Of a stretch of DNA of 9,413 bases, positions 1 through 7,628 are shown one piece after another. The stretch's first letter is position 1, and every line of letters begins with the position of its first letter. Location: NCBI GenBank assembly GCA_019414725.1, contig DXLM01000097.1:1-9413 (forward strand). The letters run 5' to 3'. Made by a program: the position numbers and the translations under genes. A model generated the notes under the pieces. That model was not told where the DNA came from. It made no database searches and saw only the letters and a list, made by a program, of their open reading frames with translations. Source of the stretch: Bacteroides sp. Its GTDB lineage: Bacteria > Bacteroidota > Bacteroidia > Bacteroidales > Bacteroidaceae.

Positions 1-2940
1 TCAAATGTTCCAAGTTCCGCAAAGACTTTGGTAGTTTCCTTTATCGGAATGGCTAGTCAAGAGGTTTCTATTAAACAGAATGTTAGCATCATTTTAAAAT
101 CTGATACAGAGATGCTTGACGATGTAGTGGTTGTAGCTTATGGTACTGCGAAAAAGTCATCTTTTACAGGATCAGCGACTGCTGTTAGTGGAGAAAAAAT
201 AGCAAAAATGCAGGTTTCTTCAGTATCTAAAGCCTTGGAAGGTGCAGCAGCAGGTGTACAAGTAATCAATACCAGTGGGCAGCCTGGAGAAAATGCTAAA
301 ATAAGAATCCGTGGTATTGGCTCTTTTAGCGCATCATCGGCTCCTTTATACGTAGTTGATGGTATGCCTTATGACGAAGAGTCGGTTAATGCATTAAATC
401 CTGCCGATATTGAAAGTATGTCTATATTAAAAGATGCTGCATCTGCAGCCCTTTATGGCTCACGTGCAGCAAATGGTGTTGTGATGATTACTACTAAAAA
501 AGGTATGGTAGATAAATCCAAAGTTACTCTTGATGCACGCTGGGGAGTAAATACTCGTGGTGTTCCAGAATATGATATCATGAAAGATCAAAGAGAATAC
601 GTACTAACAGCCTGGAATACTTTAAAAAATCAATCTACAGGTGCAGAAGCTTCCGAAGAATTAATAGGTAGCATTGGATACAATCCATTCATCGGTGTAG
701 CTAATAATGCCATGGTTTCAGCAGATGGCGTAGTTAGTTCTGCGGCTCTACGCCATAATGACGATTGGGCTGATGCCGCATTACATAATGGTATGCGTCA
801 GGAATATAATTTGAGCCTGCAAGGTGGTAACGCTAAGACAACTCATTTTTTATCATTGGGATATTTGAAAGATGAAGGAATCTTAAGACATACTGACTTT
901 GAACGTATTTCAGCACGTGCCAATATTAATCATACTGTAAATAAGTTTATTGATATCAATGGTAATTTGGCTTACGCAAGAGCGGAAAAAAATGCAGGCC
1001 AGTCACAAAATGCTAGTTTGTCTAATTACTCTAATGCTTTTATGTTCACTCAGCAAATCGCTCCTATTTATCCTGTATATGCGTATGACGAAAACGGAAA
1101 TCGCATATATGACGAAGAAGGCAACACTGTTTATGATTTTGGTGATGGTACATACAGTACACGTATGGGCGGTTTCAGTAATCAAAATGTTGCAGCTAAT
1201 TCTGGGTTGGATGTGCATCAGACTTTGAATGACAATTTTAATGGCCGTGGTACTATTAACATTAATATTATTGATGGTTTAAAAGCGACTGCTAACATTG
1301 GTTATGATTTAATGAATCAAATCCGTACAGATCACATGAATCAGTTATATGGGGATGCTGCTAATGTGAATGGTCGTACTTATAAATATAATCAACGTAT
1401 TGAATCGTTTACAGCAAATCAACTTTTAACCTATAGTAAAGCATTTGGTCATCATAATATTGACATAATGGCTGGTCACGAATCTTATTCATATACACTG
1501 AAATATCAGTATACTCATAAATACAATTTTTATACTATTGGAAATCCTGAGTTCAACAATGCCATAACTATGAGTGATATGAATTCATATACACAAGAAC
1601 ATAGTATGGAAAGTTTCTTTGGTCGTGTAAACTATGATTTTGATAACAAATATTATCTATCTGCAAGTATTCGTTCAGATGAATCGTCCAAATTCCATCC
1701 TGATCACCGCCGTGGTACTTTTTGGTCTGTCGGAGGTTCTTGGAGATTAACACAGGAAGAGTTTTTGAAAGATGTGGAATGGTTGTCTAATCTTAAACTA
1801 AAAGCAAGTTATGGAACACAAGGTAATGATGGAATTCTTGATATAAATGGTTATGTAGTCTATCAACCATATCTGAAGCAATATTCTGTAACCAATAATA
1901 ACGGAGATTTCTCTGTAGTCGAAACTTATCGTGGAAATAAAGATTTGACTTGGGAAAAAAGCAAAAATTTAAATATCGGTTTGGAAGCTGCTTTTCTTAA
2001 TAACCGTTTGAAACTAGAAACTGAATATTTCTTGAAGAAGACTTCGGATATGTTGTACAATATGCCTTATCCTATTTCTTCTGGAATTTCTTACGTTCCA
2101 ATGAACCTGTTGGATATGCAGAATAAGGGGATTGAATTTACTATTTCTGCCACCCCAATTCAAACAAAAGATTTTATATGGAATTTATCTTTTAACGGTA
2201 CACATTATAGCAATAAGATTTTGAATCTTCCAGAAGACAAAAGAGAGAATGGAATTATTCATGGTACTGCTTCTTTGTTCCGCTTAATGGAAGGAGGGTC
2301 TATTTATGATCTTTATACCTATGAATACGCAGGTGTTAATCCAGAAACAGGAGCAGCACAATGGTATATGGATGAGAAAGATGCTAATGGCAAAGTGACT
2401 GGAAGGACCGTAACCGAAGACTATACTCAGGCAAGCAAATATGAATTAGGTTCTACTTTGCCCGATTTCCAAGGAGGTTTTTCAACTGATTTTGCATACA
2501 AAGGAATCGATCTTTCTATAGCTACAAACTTTCAAATTGGTGGAAAGATATATGACAGCATGTATTCTTCTTTCATGCATGCGGGAAGCAATATTGGCAG
2601 TAACTGGCACAAGGATATCTTGAATGCTTGGACTCCGGAAAATAAAAATACAAATGTGCCTATAATGGATGGTGCACAAAATAGTAATAGCCAATCTTCA
2701 CGTTTCTTGATAAATGCATCATTCTTTAACATCCGTAACATTTCATTAGGATATACTTTTCCGAAAGAATGGATGAAAGCAATATCAGCAAGCAGTGCAC
2801 GTATTTACGTATCTGCCGATAATGTAGCTTTATTCTCTAAACGTAAAGGTATGGACCCACGCCAATATGCTTATGGATATTCGGCTGCTAATTATTCTGC
2901 GATTCGTACTTTATCATTCGGCATTAATTTGAACTTTTAA
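1..2940 (+). CDS. SusC-like TonB-dependent outer-membrane receptor, 5' end outside window (probable expressed copy)
   Basis: Outer-membrane beta-barrel importer of the SusC/RagA family, which moves oligosaccharides or peptides across the outer membrane using TonB energy together with a SusD lid. The frame is open from base 1, giving 979 residues in the window. The missing part should be the signal peptide and most of the carboxypeptidase-regulatory-like N-terminal domain, roughly 100 residues. Counting from base 1: S-N-V-P then SSAKTLVVSFIGM (end of the N-terminal domain), a TonB-box-like DDVVVVAYG at 40-48, then plug motifs IRIRGIGS at 101-108, PLYVVDG at 115-121, NPADIES at 133-139 and YGSRAANGVVMITTKKG ending at 168. 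The rest is barrel and ends in an aromatic residue (SFGINLNF). A TTG at base 28 is not a credible start because homologous codons continue upstream. susD follows after 12 bases. Its substrate cannot be told. The family call is very secure; that it is the expressed copy is inferred from only 12 bases. Confidence 0.95.
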   Translation, partial: SNVPSSAKTLVVSFIGMASQEVSIKQNVSIILKSDTEMLDDVVVVAYGTAKKSSFTGSATAVSGEKIAKMQVSSVSKALEGAAAGVQVINTSGQPGENAKIRIRGIGSFSASSAPLYVVDGMPYDEESVNALNPADIESMSILKDAASAALYGSRAANGVVMITTKKGMVDKSKVTLDARWGVNTRGVPEYDIMKDQREYVLTAWNTLKNQSTGAEASEELIGSIGYNPFIGVANNAMVSADGVVSSAALRHNDDWADAALHNGMRQEYNLSLQGGNAKTTHFLSLGYLKDEGILRHTDFERISARANINHTVNKFIDINGNLAYARAEKNAGQSQNASLSNYSNAFMFTQQIAPIYPVYAYDENGNRIYDEEGNTVYDFGDGTYSTRMGGFSNQNVAANSGLDVHQTLNDNFNGRGTININIIDGLKATANIGYDLMNQIRTDHMNQLYGDAANVNGRTYKYNQRIESFTANQLLTYSKAFGHHNIDIMAGHESYSYTLKYQYTHKYNFYTIGNPEFNNAITMSDMNSYTQEHSMESFFGRVNYDFDNKYYLSASIRSDESSKFHPDHRRGTFWSVGGSWRLTQEEFLKDVEWLSNLKLKASYGTQGNDGILDINGYVVYQPYLKQYSVTNNNGDFSVVETYRGNKDLTWEKSKNLNIGLEAAFLNNRLKLETEYFLKKTSDMLYNMPYPISSGISYVPMNLLDMQNKGIEFTISATPIQTKDFIWNLSFNGTHYSNKILNLPEDKRENGIIHGTASLFRLMEGGSIYDLYTYEYAGVNPETGAAQWYMDEKDANGKVTGRTVTEDYTQASKYELGSTLPDFQGGFSTDFAYKGIDLSIATNFQIGGKIYDSMYSSFMHAGSNIGSNWHKDILNAWTPENKNTNVPIMDGAQNSNSQSSRFLINASFFNIRNISLGYTFPKEWMKAISASSARIYVSADNVALFSKRKGMDPRQYAYGYSAANYSAIRTLSFGINLNF
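13..51 (+). repeat. 39-bp cassette repeat, copy 1
   Basis: First of three identical direct copies (others at 4662 and 9361). It starts AGTTCCGCAAAG and ends TATCGGAATG. Read in the susC frame it encodes SSAKTLVVSFIGM, the last strands of the N-terminal domain ahead of the TonB box. Here the bases just upstream (TCAAATGTTCCA) encode S-N-V-P in the same frame. Copies 2 and 3 are instead preceded by non-coding TTAGTTCC-type junctions. Identity breaks immediately at both edges, as expected for a recombination site. Confidence 0.93.
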
Positions 2941-2952
2941 AAGAATAGAATT

Positions 2953-4449
2953 ATGAAATATACAAAATATTTAGCAATATTGGCTGCAGCGTTTATGATG
3001 GGATCTTGTAGCGATGACTTTTTGGACAAGGAACCTTCAGAAAATGCATCAGAAGACCAAATTAAAGATTTGCTTGATAAAGATCCTACAGCTATTCAAG
3101 CATATATTACAGGATATTACAAAAATATGTTTTCTCCGGAAGCACAGCAAAGTCATGATGATTTCGGATTAAAGGCATTTGAATTGGCTACAGACTTGAT
3201 GGGAGATGATATGGCATATATGACTTCACACTTCTTCGTATATGATTATCTGCTTGACAACCGTGCTTCAAGTTATCGTCGTACGACCACTTATTGGCAA
3301 GAATTATATGCTGTAATCAGTGGTGCAAATGAAGTAATCAGCGGTCTGAAAGAACAAGCGGATAGCGGTGATGAGAGTGTTGAGAAGATGTTGGGACAAA
3401 GTTACACCATACGTGCTTACTGCTATTTTTGGTTAATAAACATGTACCAGCAACCTTATGAATGGAATAAAGATAAATTAGGTATTCCTATTTATACTGA
3501 ATCTGAAACCAAATTGAATCGTGTTCCTGTAAGTGAGGTCTATGAACAGATATTAAGTGATATAGATAAAGGATATAATTATTTGAAAGGAAAAGGAATA
3601 GCCAAGAAAGATGAATTAAATGAATATGCAGCAGCTGCTATTTATGCAAACATTCTTTCATTTGTTAATGATTATCCCGATCAATGGAATGAAGTTGCTA
3701 AATACGCAAAATTGGCTATTGAAGGTGGCTCACTGATGAGTGAAAAAGAATTACTTTCCGGCTTTAATGACCTTTCTTTGAGTGAAGTGTTATGGGGGGC
3801 TGATATTAATGGTGAAACAAATACATTCTACGCTTCATTCATGAGTCAAGTTGATCCTTACGGCCCGGGATATGGTGGTAATTTAGGAAATTACAAAATG
3901 ATTTCCAGTGATTTGTATGAAAAAATTTCAGATGATGACATTCGTAAAAAATGGTTTGGAGTTGATTTGGGAGAAACAAATACTCATTATAAAGTAAGAC
4001 AATATGTGCAGCGCAAATTTATTGATATAGGTTCTACCGCGCCTGGTTTTACTCCTACAGGTGATACTTTTTGCTCTGACTATATTTATTTGCGTACTGG
4101 TGAAATGTATTTTGTAGCTGCAGAAGCATTATATAGGGCAGGGAAAGAAAATGAAGCCAAAACAATGCTGACTACGATTATGAAAACTCGTAATCCAAAA
4201 TATGAAACATCCGCAACAAGTGATGCACTTTTACAAGAAATTGAACTTCAAAAGCGTATTGAAATGTGGGGTGAAGGTCGTCGTTTATTTGACATGAAAC
4301 GTCGTAATGAAAGTTTGGATAGAACACATGCAATTAATCATAGTGCGATTGCTCCAAAGGAAGTCCCTGCAGGTAGTAAATTATTCATTTATCAAATCCC
4401 TGATAAGGAGTTAAATGCCAATAGTGAGATTACTGATAAAAACGAATAG
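2953..4449 (+). CDS. SusD/RagB-like surface lipoprotein, partner of the first SusC
   Basis: Substrate-binding lipoprotein that caps the SusC barrel on the cell surface. It has 498 residues, within the usual size of the family. The N-terminus MKYTKYLAILAAAFMMGSC is a lipoprotein signal with the lipidated Cys at 19. The acidic S-D-D after Cys resembles the Bacteroidota surface-export signal. Family features visible in order: the helical TPR-like region with QSYTIRAYCYFWLINMY at 149-165, the GEMYFVAAEALYRAG helix at 383-397, and the C-terminal signature GEGRRLFDMKRR at 440-451. The C-terminus (ANSEITDKNE) lacks the N-P-x-Y ending common in the family, a small variation rather than clear damage. 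The start is fixed by the signal peptide, 12 bases after the susC stop, so the two are surely co-transcribed. Ligand unknown. Confidence 0.95.
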   Translation: MKYTKYLAILAAAFMMGSCSDDFLDKEPSENASEDQIKDLLDKDPTAIQAYITGYYKNMFSPEAQQSHDDFGLKAFELATDLMGDDMAYMTSHFFVYDYLLDNRASSYRRTTTYWQELYAVISGANEVISGLKEQADSGDESVEKMLGQSYTIRAYCYFWLINMYQQPYEWNKDKLGIPIYTESETKLNRVPVSEVYEQILSDIDKGYNYLKGKGIAKKDELNEYAAAAIYANILSFVNDYPDQWNEVAKYAKLAIEGGSLMSEKELLSGFNDLSLSEVLWGADINGETNTFYASFMSQVDPYGPGYGGNLGNYKMISSDLYEKISDDDIRKKWFGVDLGETNTHYKVRQYVQRKFIDIGSTAPGFTPTGDTFCSDYIYLRTGEMYFVAAEALYRAGKENEAKTMLTTIMKTRNPKYETSATSDALLQEIELQKRIEMWGEGRRLFDMKRRNESLDRTHAINHSAIAPKEVPAGSKLFIYQIPDKELNANSEITDKNE

Positions 4450-4468
4450 CTAATAATAGGTCTATAAT

Positions 4469-4502
4469 AAAAAAGATGCTTAGATTACTAGGCATCTTTT
4501 TT
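4469..4502 (+). terminator. Intrinsic terminator after first susCD pair
   Basis: The stem is formed by AAAAAAGATGC and GCATCTTTTTT and is extended inward by TTAG/CTAG pairing (one T-G wobble) around an ATTA loop at 4484-4487. It ends in a run of six T. It begins 20 bases after the susD stop. It should end the first transcript and keep readthrough out of the downstream silent cassette. Confidence 0.88.
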
Positions 4503-4511
4503 ATGTTTAAG

Positions 4512-4527
4512 GTAGAATAAAAGTAGA
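4512..4527 (+). repeat. Spacer repeat GTAGAATAAAAGTAGA, copy A
   Basis: This 16-base element recurs with one difference (G for A) at 9243-9258, in the corresponding spacer after the second susD. Each copy itself holds two GTAGA units 11 bases apart. In both spacers an AAATTATTT block follows, after 9 extra bases here and directly in copy B. It is probably a remnant of a shared ancestral spacer, or a protein-binding site. Function unknown. Confidence 0.55.
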
Positions 4528-4625
4528 CATAAAATCAAATTATTTTTTTATGTTATAATATATAGTTGATTTATAGTTTGTTATAATAGATGTAATATTG
4601 TATATCTACAAGAGAGCAGAATGCT

Positions 4626-4652
4626 AAACATTTGATTACTAGATGTTTTTTT
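4626..4652 (+). terminator. Weak terminator-like hairpin just upstream of cassette 2
   Basis: AAACATTT at 4626-4633 pairs with AGATGTTT at 4641-4648 (one G-T wobble) around a GATTACT loop, and is followed by a T run reaching 4652. The stem is AT-rich and weak. It lies 10 bases ahead of repeat copy 2. It shares the 9-mer GATTACTAG with the strong terminator at 4469-4502, so it may be a degraded duplicate. It could further block readthrough into the headless susC. Confidence 0.45.
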
Positions 4653-4661
4653 GTATATTTT

Positions 4662-4700
4662 AGTTCCGCAAAGACTTTGGTAGTTTCCTTTATCGGAATG
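4662..4700 (+). repeat. 39-bp cassette repeat, copy 2
   Basis: Identical to copies 1 and 3 and in the same orientation, 4649 bases downstream of copy 1. It marks the first bases of the second susC that resemble the family. Upstream sequence is AT-rich and non-coding in character (TTGTATATTTT), with an in-frame TAA at 4593-4595 and no in-frame ATG between. Confidence 0.93.
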
Positions 4701-7610
4701 AAGAGTCAAGAATTGGATGTCAAGTCTAATTTACATATTAGTTTGAAACCCGATACTGAAACTCTTGATGAAGTTGTGGTGGTTGCGTATGGTGCTGCTA
4801 AGAAAAATTCATTAACAGGTTCGGTAGCTACTGTGAAATCGGATGCTTTAGAGAAAGTCCCAACTGCTTCTTTTGAGAAAGCGTTACAAGGATTATCCGC
4901 AGGCGTACAAGTAGAAAGTCAATCAGGTCAACCTGGTTCAGTAAGCCAAGTACGTATCCGCGGTATTGGGTCTATGTCCGCATCCAGCCAGCCTTTGTAT
5001 GTTATTGATGGCGTTCCTGTTTCATCAAAGAATATATCAAAAGTCGCAGATGAAGATAGTTATGGAACTTCTGTAAATCCATTATCCAATTTGAATCCTA
5101 ATGACATAGAATCCATATCGGTTCTGAAAGATGCGTCTGCCGCTTCATTATATGGTTCGCGTGCTGCTAACGGGGTTGTCATGATAACTACAAAGCAAGG
5201 TGCTTCCGGACAAGCAAAGATCGAATTTAAAGCTCAAGTAAGTTCTTCACATTTACCTTCCAATGGCTATGATTTAATGAGTTCTACAGAACATTATAAG
5301 ACTTATTACAAAGGATTCTATACTCAAAACATAAGCGACGGAATGACTTCCGAAGCAGCTAGTATTGCAGCTAATGCATCTGTACAAGATATGTATAAAG
5401 CCAATCCTTTTAATATGGCTAATCCTTTTACTGGAGAGGGAATTTTGGCAAGTGGTGCAAAAGCTATGATAAATACAGACTATTTAGATGAACTGTTTAA
5501 GACAGCAACTACCCAGCAATATGATTTAAGCATCAGTGGTGGTAGTGACAAATCTAAATATTTTATATCTTTGGGATATATGGACCAAGATGGTTTGGCC
5601 GTTGGTTCGGATTTATCACGTTATTCTGCCCGCATTAATGTCAGCAGTAAAATTAAGCCTTGGGCAGAAATCGGTGTAACATCCACAATGTCAGTCAATG
5701 AGCAAAACACCCCTCCGGGCGGTGGAGGTGGTTCATCACCTTTAACCAATGCTTTTTTTGTCCCTAATGCTATCTCGCTCTATAAATTGGATAATGATTT
5801 TAATAAAATCTATGATGAAAAAGGCAATCCTGTTTATAACTATGTGAACCCTGTGTTCAATGACATGAACACACTGGCTTTTTCGAAAATGGATATCTAC
5901 AATACTAAAACGCATCGGGCATTAATTAGTCCATTTATTGATTTGAATATTTTCGGTGTACATTGGCGTAACAGTTTCTCTTATGACTATACCAATATGG
6001 ATGAAATGCGTTGGTATAATCCAGAACATGGTAATGGTGCGGCAGTAGATGGACGATTAAGCAAATATGCTATTAGTGACATCACATCCACATTTACCAG
6101 TACGTTGAATTATGCTTTTTCTTTGTTTAATGATCATCATATTGGTTTGCTGGCCGGTTATGAAGCATATAAGAACACTTATTCCATGCTTCATGCCCAT
6201 GCTACAGGTTTTTCTAATAGTGAAATGATTGAATTAAGTATGGCCTCTACTCCTTATGAAACTAAATCAAAGAAAGATCACGAGCGTATGCAATCATTTT
6301 TCGGGCGCATAAACTATGATTATTTAAACAAATACTTTCTTTCATTCAGTATTCGTACCGATGGCTCCTCACGGTTTGCACCTGGACATCGTTGGGGGAC
6401 GTTCTGGTCTATCGGTGGCAACTGGCGTATCAGTGAAGAGAATTTTTTTAAAGGTATTGAATGGGTTGATGATTTAAAATTACGTGCCAGTTATGGAACT
6501 TCAGGTAACAAACAATCTGATTATTTGTATGGCTTCCAAGGCTTATATGATACAGGAAACAATTACAATGGTCAAAATGGCATTACACACTTGCAAATTC
6601 CTAATGATGAATTATCATGGGAAAAGTCTAAAAATTTTAATGTAGGTATTGATTTTGGAATATTTGGATGTTTGAATGGTAGTATTGAATATTACAATAA
6701 AACTTCAGATGCCTTATTACTTGAAAAACCATTGGCGCCCTCAACCGGATTTGAAAATGCTATATCAAACCTAGGTGGTATGCGTAATCAAGGTATAGAA
6801 ATTGATTTGCATTCAACAAATATCAATACGAAAGATTTCACTTGGACAACGGACTTTAATATTGCTTTTAACAATAATAAAATAACATCTTATCCTCAAA
6901 AAGAAGAAGTGGTTGGCACCAAAATTCGGACTGTAGGCTATAGTATCTATGAATTCTATATGCAAGAATGGGCTGGTGTAGACCCCGTTAATGGAGACCC
7001 ACTGTGGTATATGGATGTAACTGATGATAAAGGCAACCCTACAGGAGAACGTACCACAACCAATACATACTCTAAAGCTACAAAATATAAATTAGGGTCT
7101 GCACTTCCTTCAGCAACCGGAGGTTTGACTAATACTGTTTCATGGAAAGGTGTAGATTTCTCATTCATGTTTACTTACGGATTTGGAGGTAAGATATATG
7201 ATGTATATGAGGAAAATTTATTAAATGATGGAAATAAGACTGGATATCAGTTGATAACAGAACAAGCAGATAGTTGGACACCGGAAAACACAAATGCTTC
7301 CAATCCAAAATTTATTCCAAATAATTCCAATACTTCTAATGGAAGATCAAGTCGCTATCTACATAATGCAGATTTCATTAAGTTAAAGAATATCAGTTTA
7401 GGTTATTCACTACCCAAATCACTGATTAAAAAAATTCTATTACAGAATGTACGTATCTATGTCAGTGCAGATAACTTGATAACTTGGAATTTGGATAAAA
7501 AATTCAAAAGTTATGATGTAGAATTAGGTGGTGTTGATGGTTTGCTTGATGGAGGCGGTACAGTTCCATTGGCGAGAACATTTACTGCGGGAATTAATCT
7601 AACTTTCTAA
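4662..7610 (+). CDS. Headless SusC-like receptor, probable silent cassette
   Basis: TonB-dependent SusC/RagA-type barrel of 982 residues counted from the repeat. It lacks the signal peptide and nearly all of the N-terminal domain. In order: SSAKTLVVSFIGM at 1-13, TonB-box-like DEVVVVAYG at 36-44, plug motifs VRIRGIGS at 97-104, NPNDIES at 145-151 and YGSRAANGVVMITTKQG ending at 180, then the barrel ending TAGINLTF. A glycine-rich PPGGGGGSSP (5712-5741) is probably a flexible loop. The only start-like codon upstream is a TTG at 4632. It would add MITRCFFVYF, which is neither a signal peptide nor homologous, so the gene cannot make an exported receptor in place. The sequence is related to the first SusC but clearly different in barrel and in synonymous positions. 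The reading frame is intact to the stop, which argues for use after recombination rather than decay. susD follows after 18 bases. Confidence 0.92.
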   Translation, partial: SSAKTLVVSFIGMKSQELDVKSNLHISLKPDTETLDEVVVVAYGAAKKNSLTGSVATVKSDALEKVPTASFEKALQGLSAGVQVESQSGQPGSVSQVRIRGIGSMSASSQPLYVIDGVPVSSKNISKVADEDSYGTSVNPLSNLNPNDIESISVLKDASAASLYGSRAANGVVMITTKQGASGQAKIEFKAQVSSSHLPSNGYDLMSSTEHYKTYYKGFYTQNISDGMTSEAASIAANASVQDMYKANPFNMANPFTGEGILASGAKAMINTDYLDELFKTATTQQYDLSISGGSDKSKYFISLGYMDQDGLAVGSDLSRYSARINVSSKIKPWAEIGVTSTMSVNEQNTPPGGGGGSSPLTNAFFVPNAISLYKLDNDFNKIYDEKGNPVYNYVNPVFNDMNTLAFSKMDIYNTKTHRALISPFIDLNIFGVHWRNSFSYDYTNMDEMRWYNPEHGNGAAVDGRLSKYAISDITSTFTSTLNYAFSLFNDHHIGLLAGYEAYKNTYSMLHAHATGFSNSEMIELSMASTPYETKSKKDHERMQSFFGRINYDYLNKYFLSFSIRTDGSSRFAPGHRWGTFWSIGGNWRISEENFFKGIEWVDDLKLRASYGTSGNKQSDYLYGFQGLYDTGNNYNGQNGITHLQIPNDELSWEKSKNFNVGIDFGIFGCLNGSIEYYNKTSDALLLEKPLAPSTGFENAISNLGGMRNQGIEIDLHSTNINTKDFTWTTDFNIAFNNNKITSYPQKEEVVGTKIRTVGYSIYEFYMQEWAGVDPVNGDPLWYMDVTDDKGNPTGERTTTNTYSKATKYKLGSALPSATGGLTNTVSWKGVDFSFMFTYGFGGKIYDVYEENLLNDGNKTGYQLITEQADSWTPENTNASNPKFIPNNSNTSNGRSSRYLHNADFIKLKNISLGYSLPKSLIKKILLQNVRIYVSADNLITWNLDKKFKSYDVELGGVDGLLDGGGTVPLARTFTAGINLTF

Positions 7611-7628
7611 CTTATAAACCAGATATAT

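Noticed and set aside
28..30. TTG as the start of the first SusC
   Set aside because: The frame and family-like codons (S-N-V-P-S-S-A-K) continue to the window edge, and a start here would leave no signal peptide.
950..1228. Overlapping and antisense open frames within the four large genes (for example 950-1228 + and 6956-7168 -)
   Set aside because: They lie wholly or mostly inside well-supported susC or susD genes, lack recognisable domains, and look like shadows of the real frame.
4632..4661. TTG start giving the second SusC the N-terminus MITRCFFVYF
   Set aside because: The ten residues are translated spacer DNA including part of the hairpin; there is no lysine-rich signal peptide, no N-terminal domain and no similarity to the first SusC upstream of the repeat.
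4503..4661. A local promoter for the second susC, suggested by TAATATTG at 4593-4600 and TATATTTT at 4654-4661
   Set aside because: Both miss the Bacteroides -7 consensus by one base, neither has a properly spaced -33 TTTG, and such matches are expected in DNA this AT-rich.
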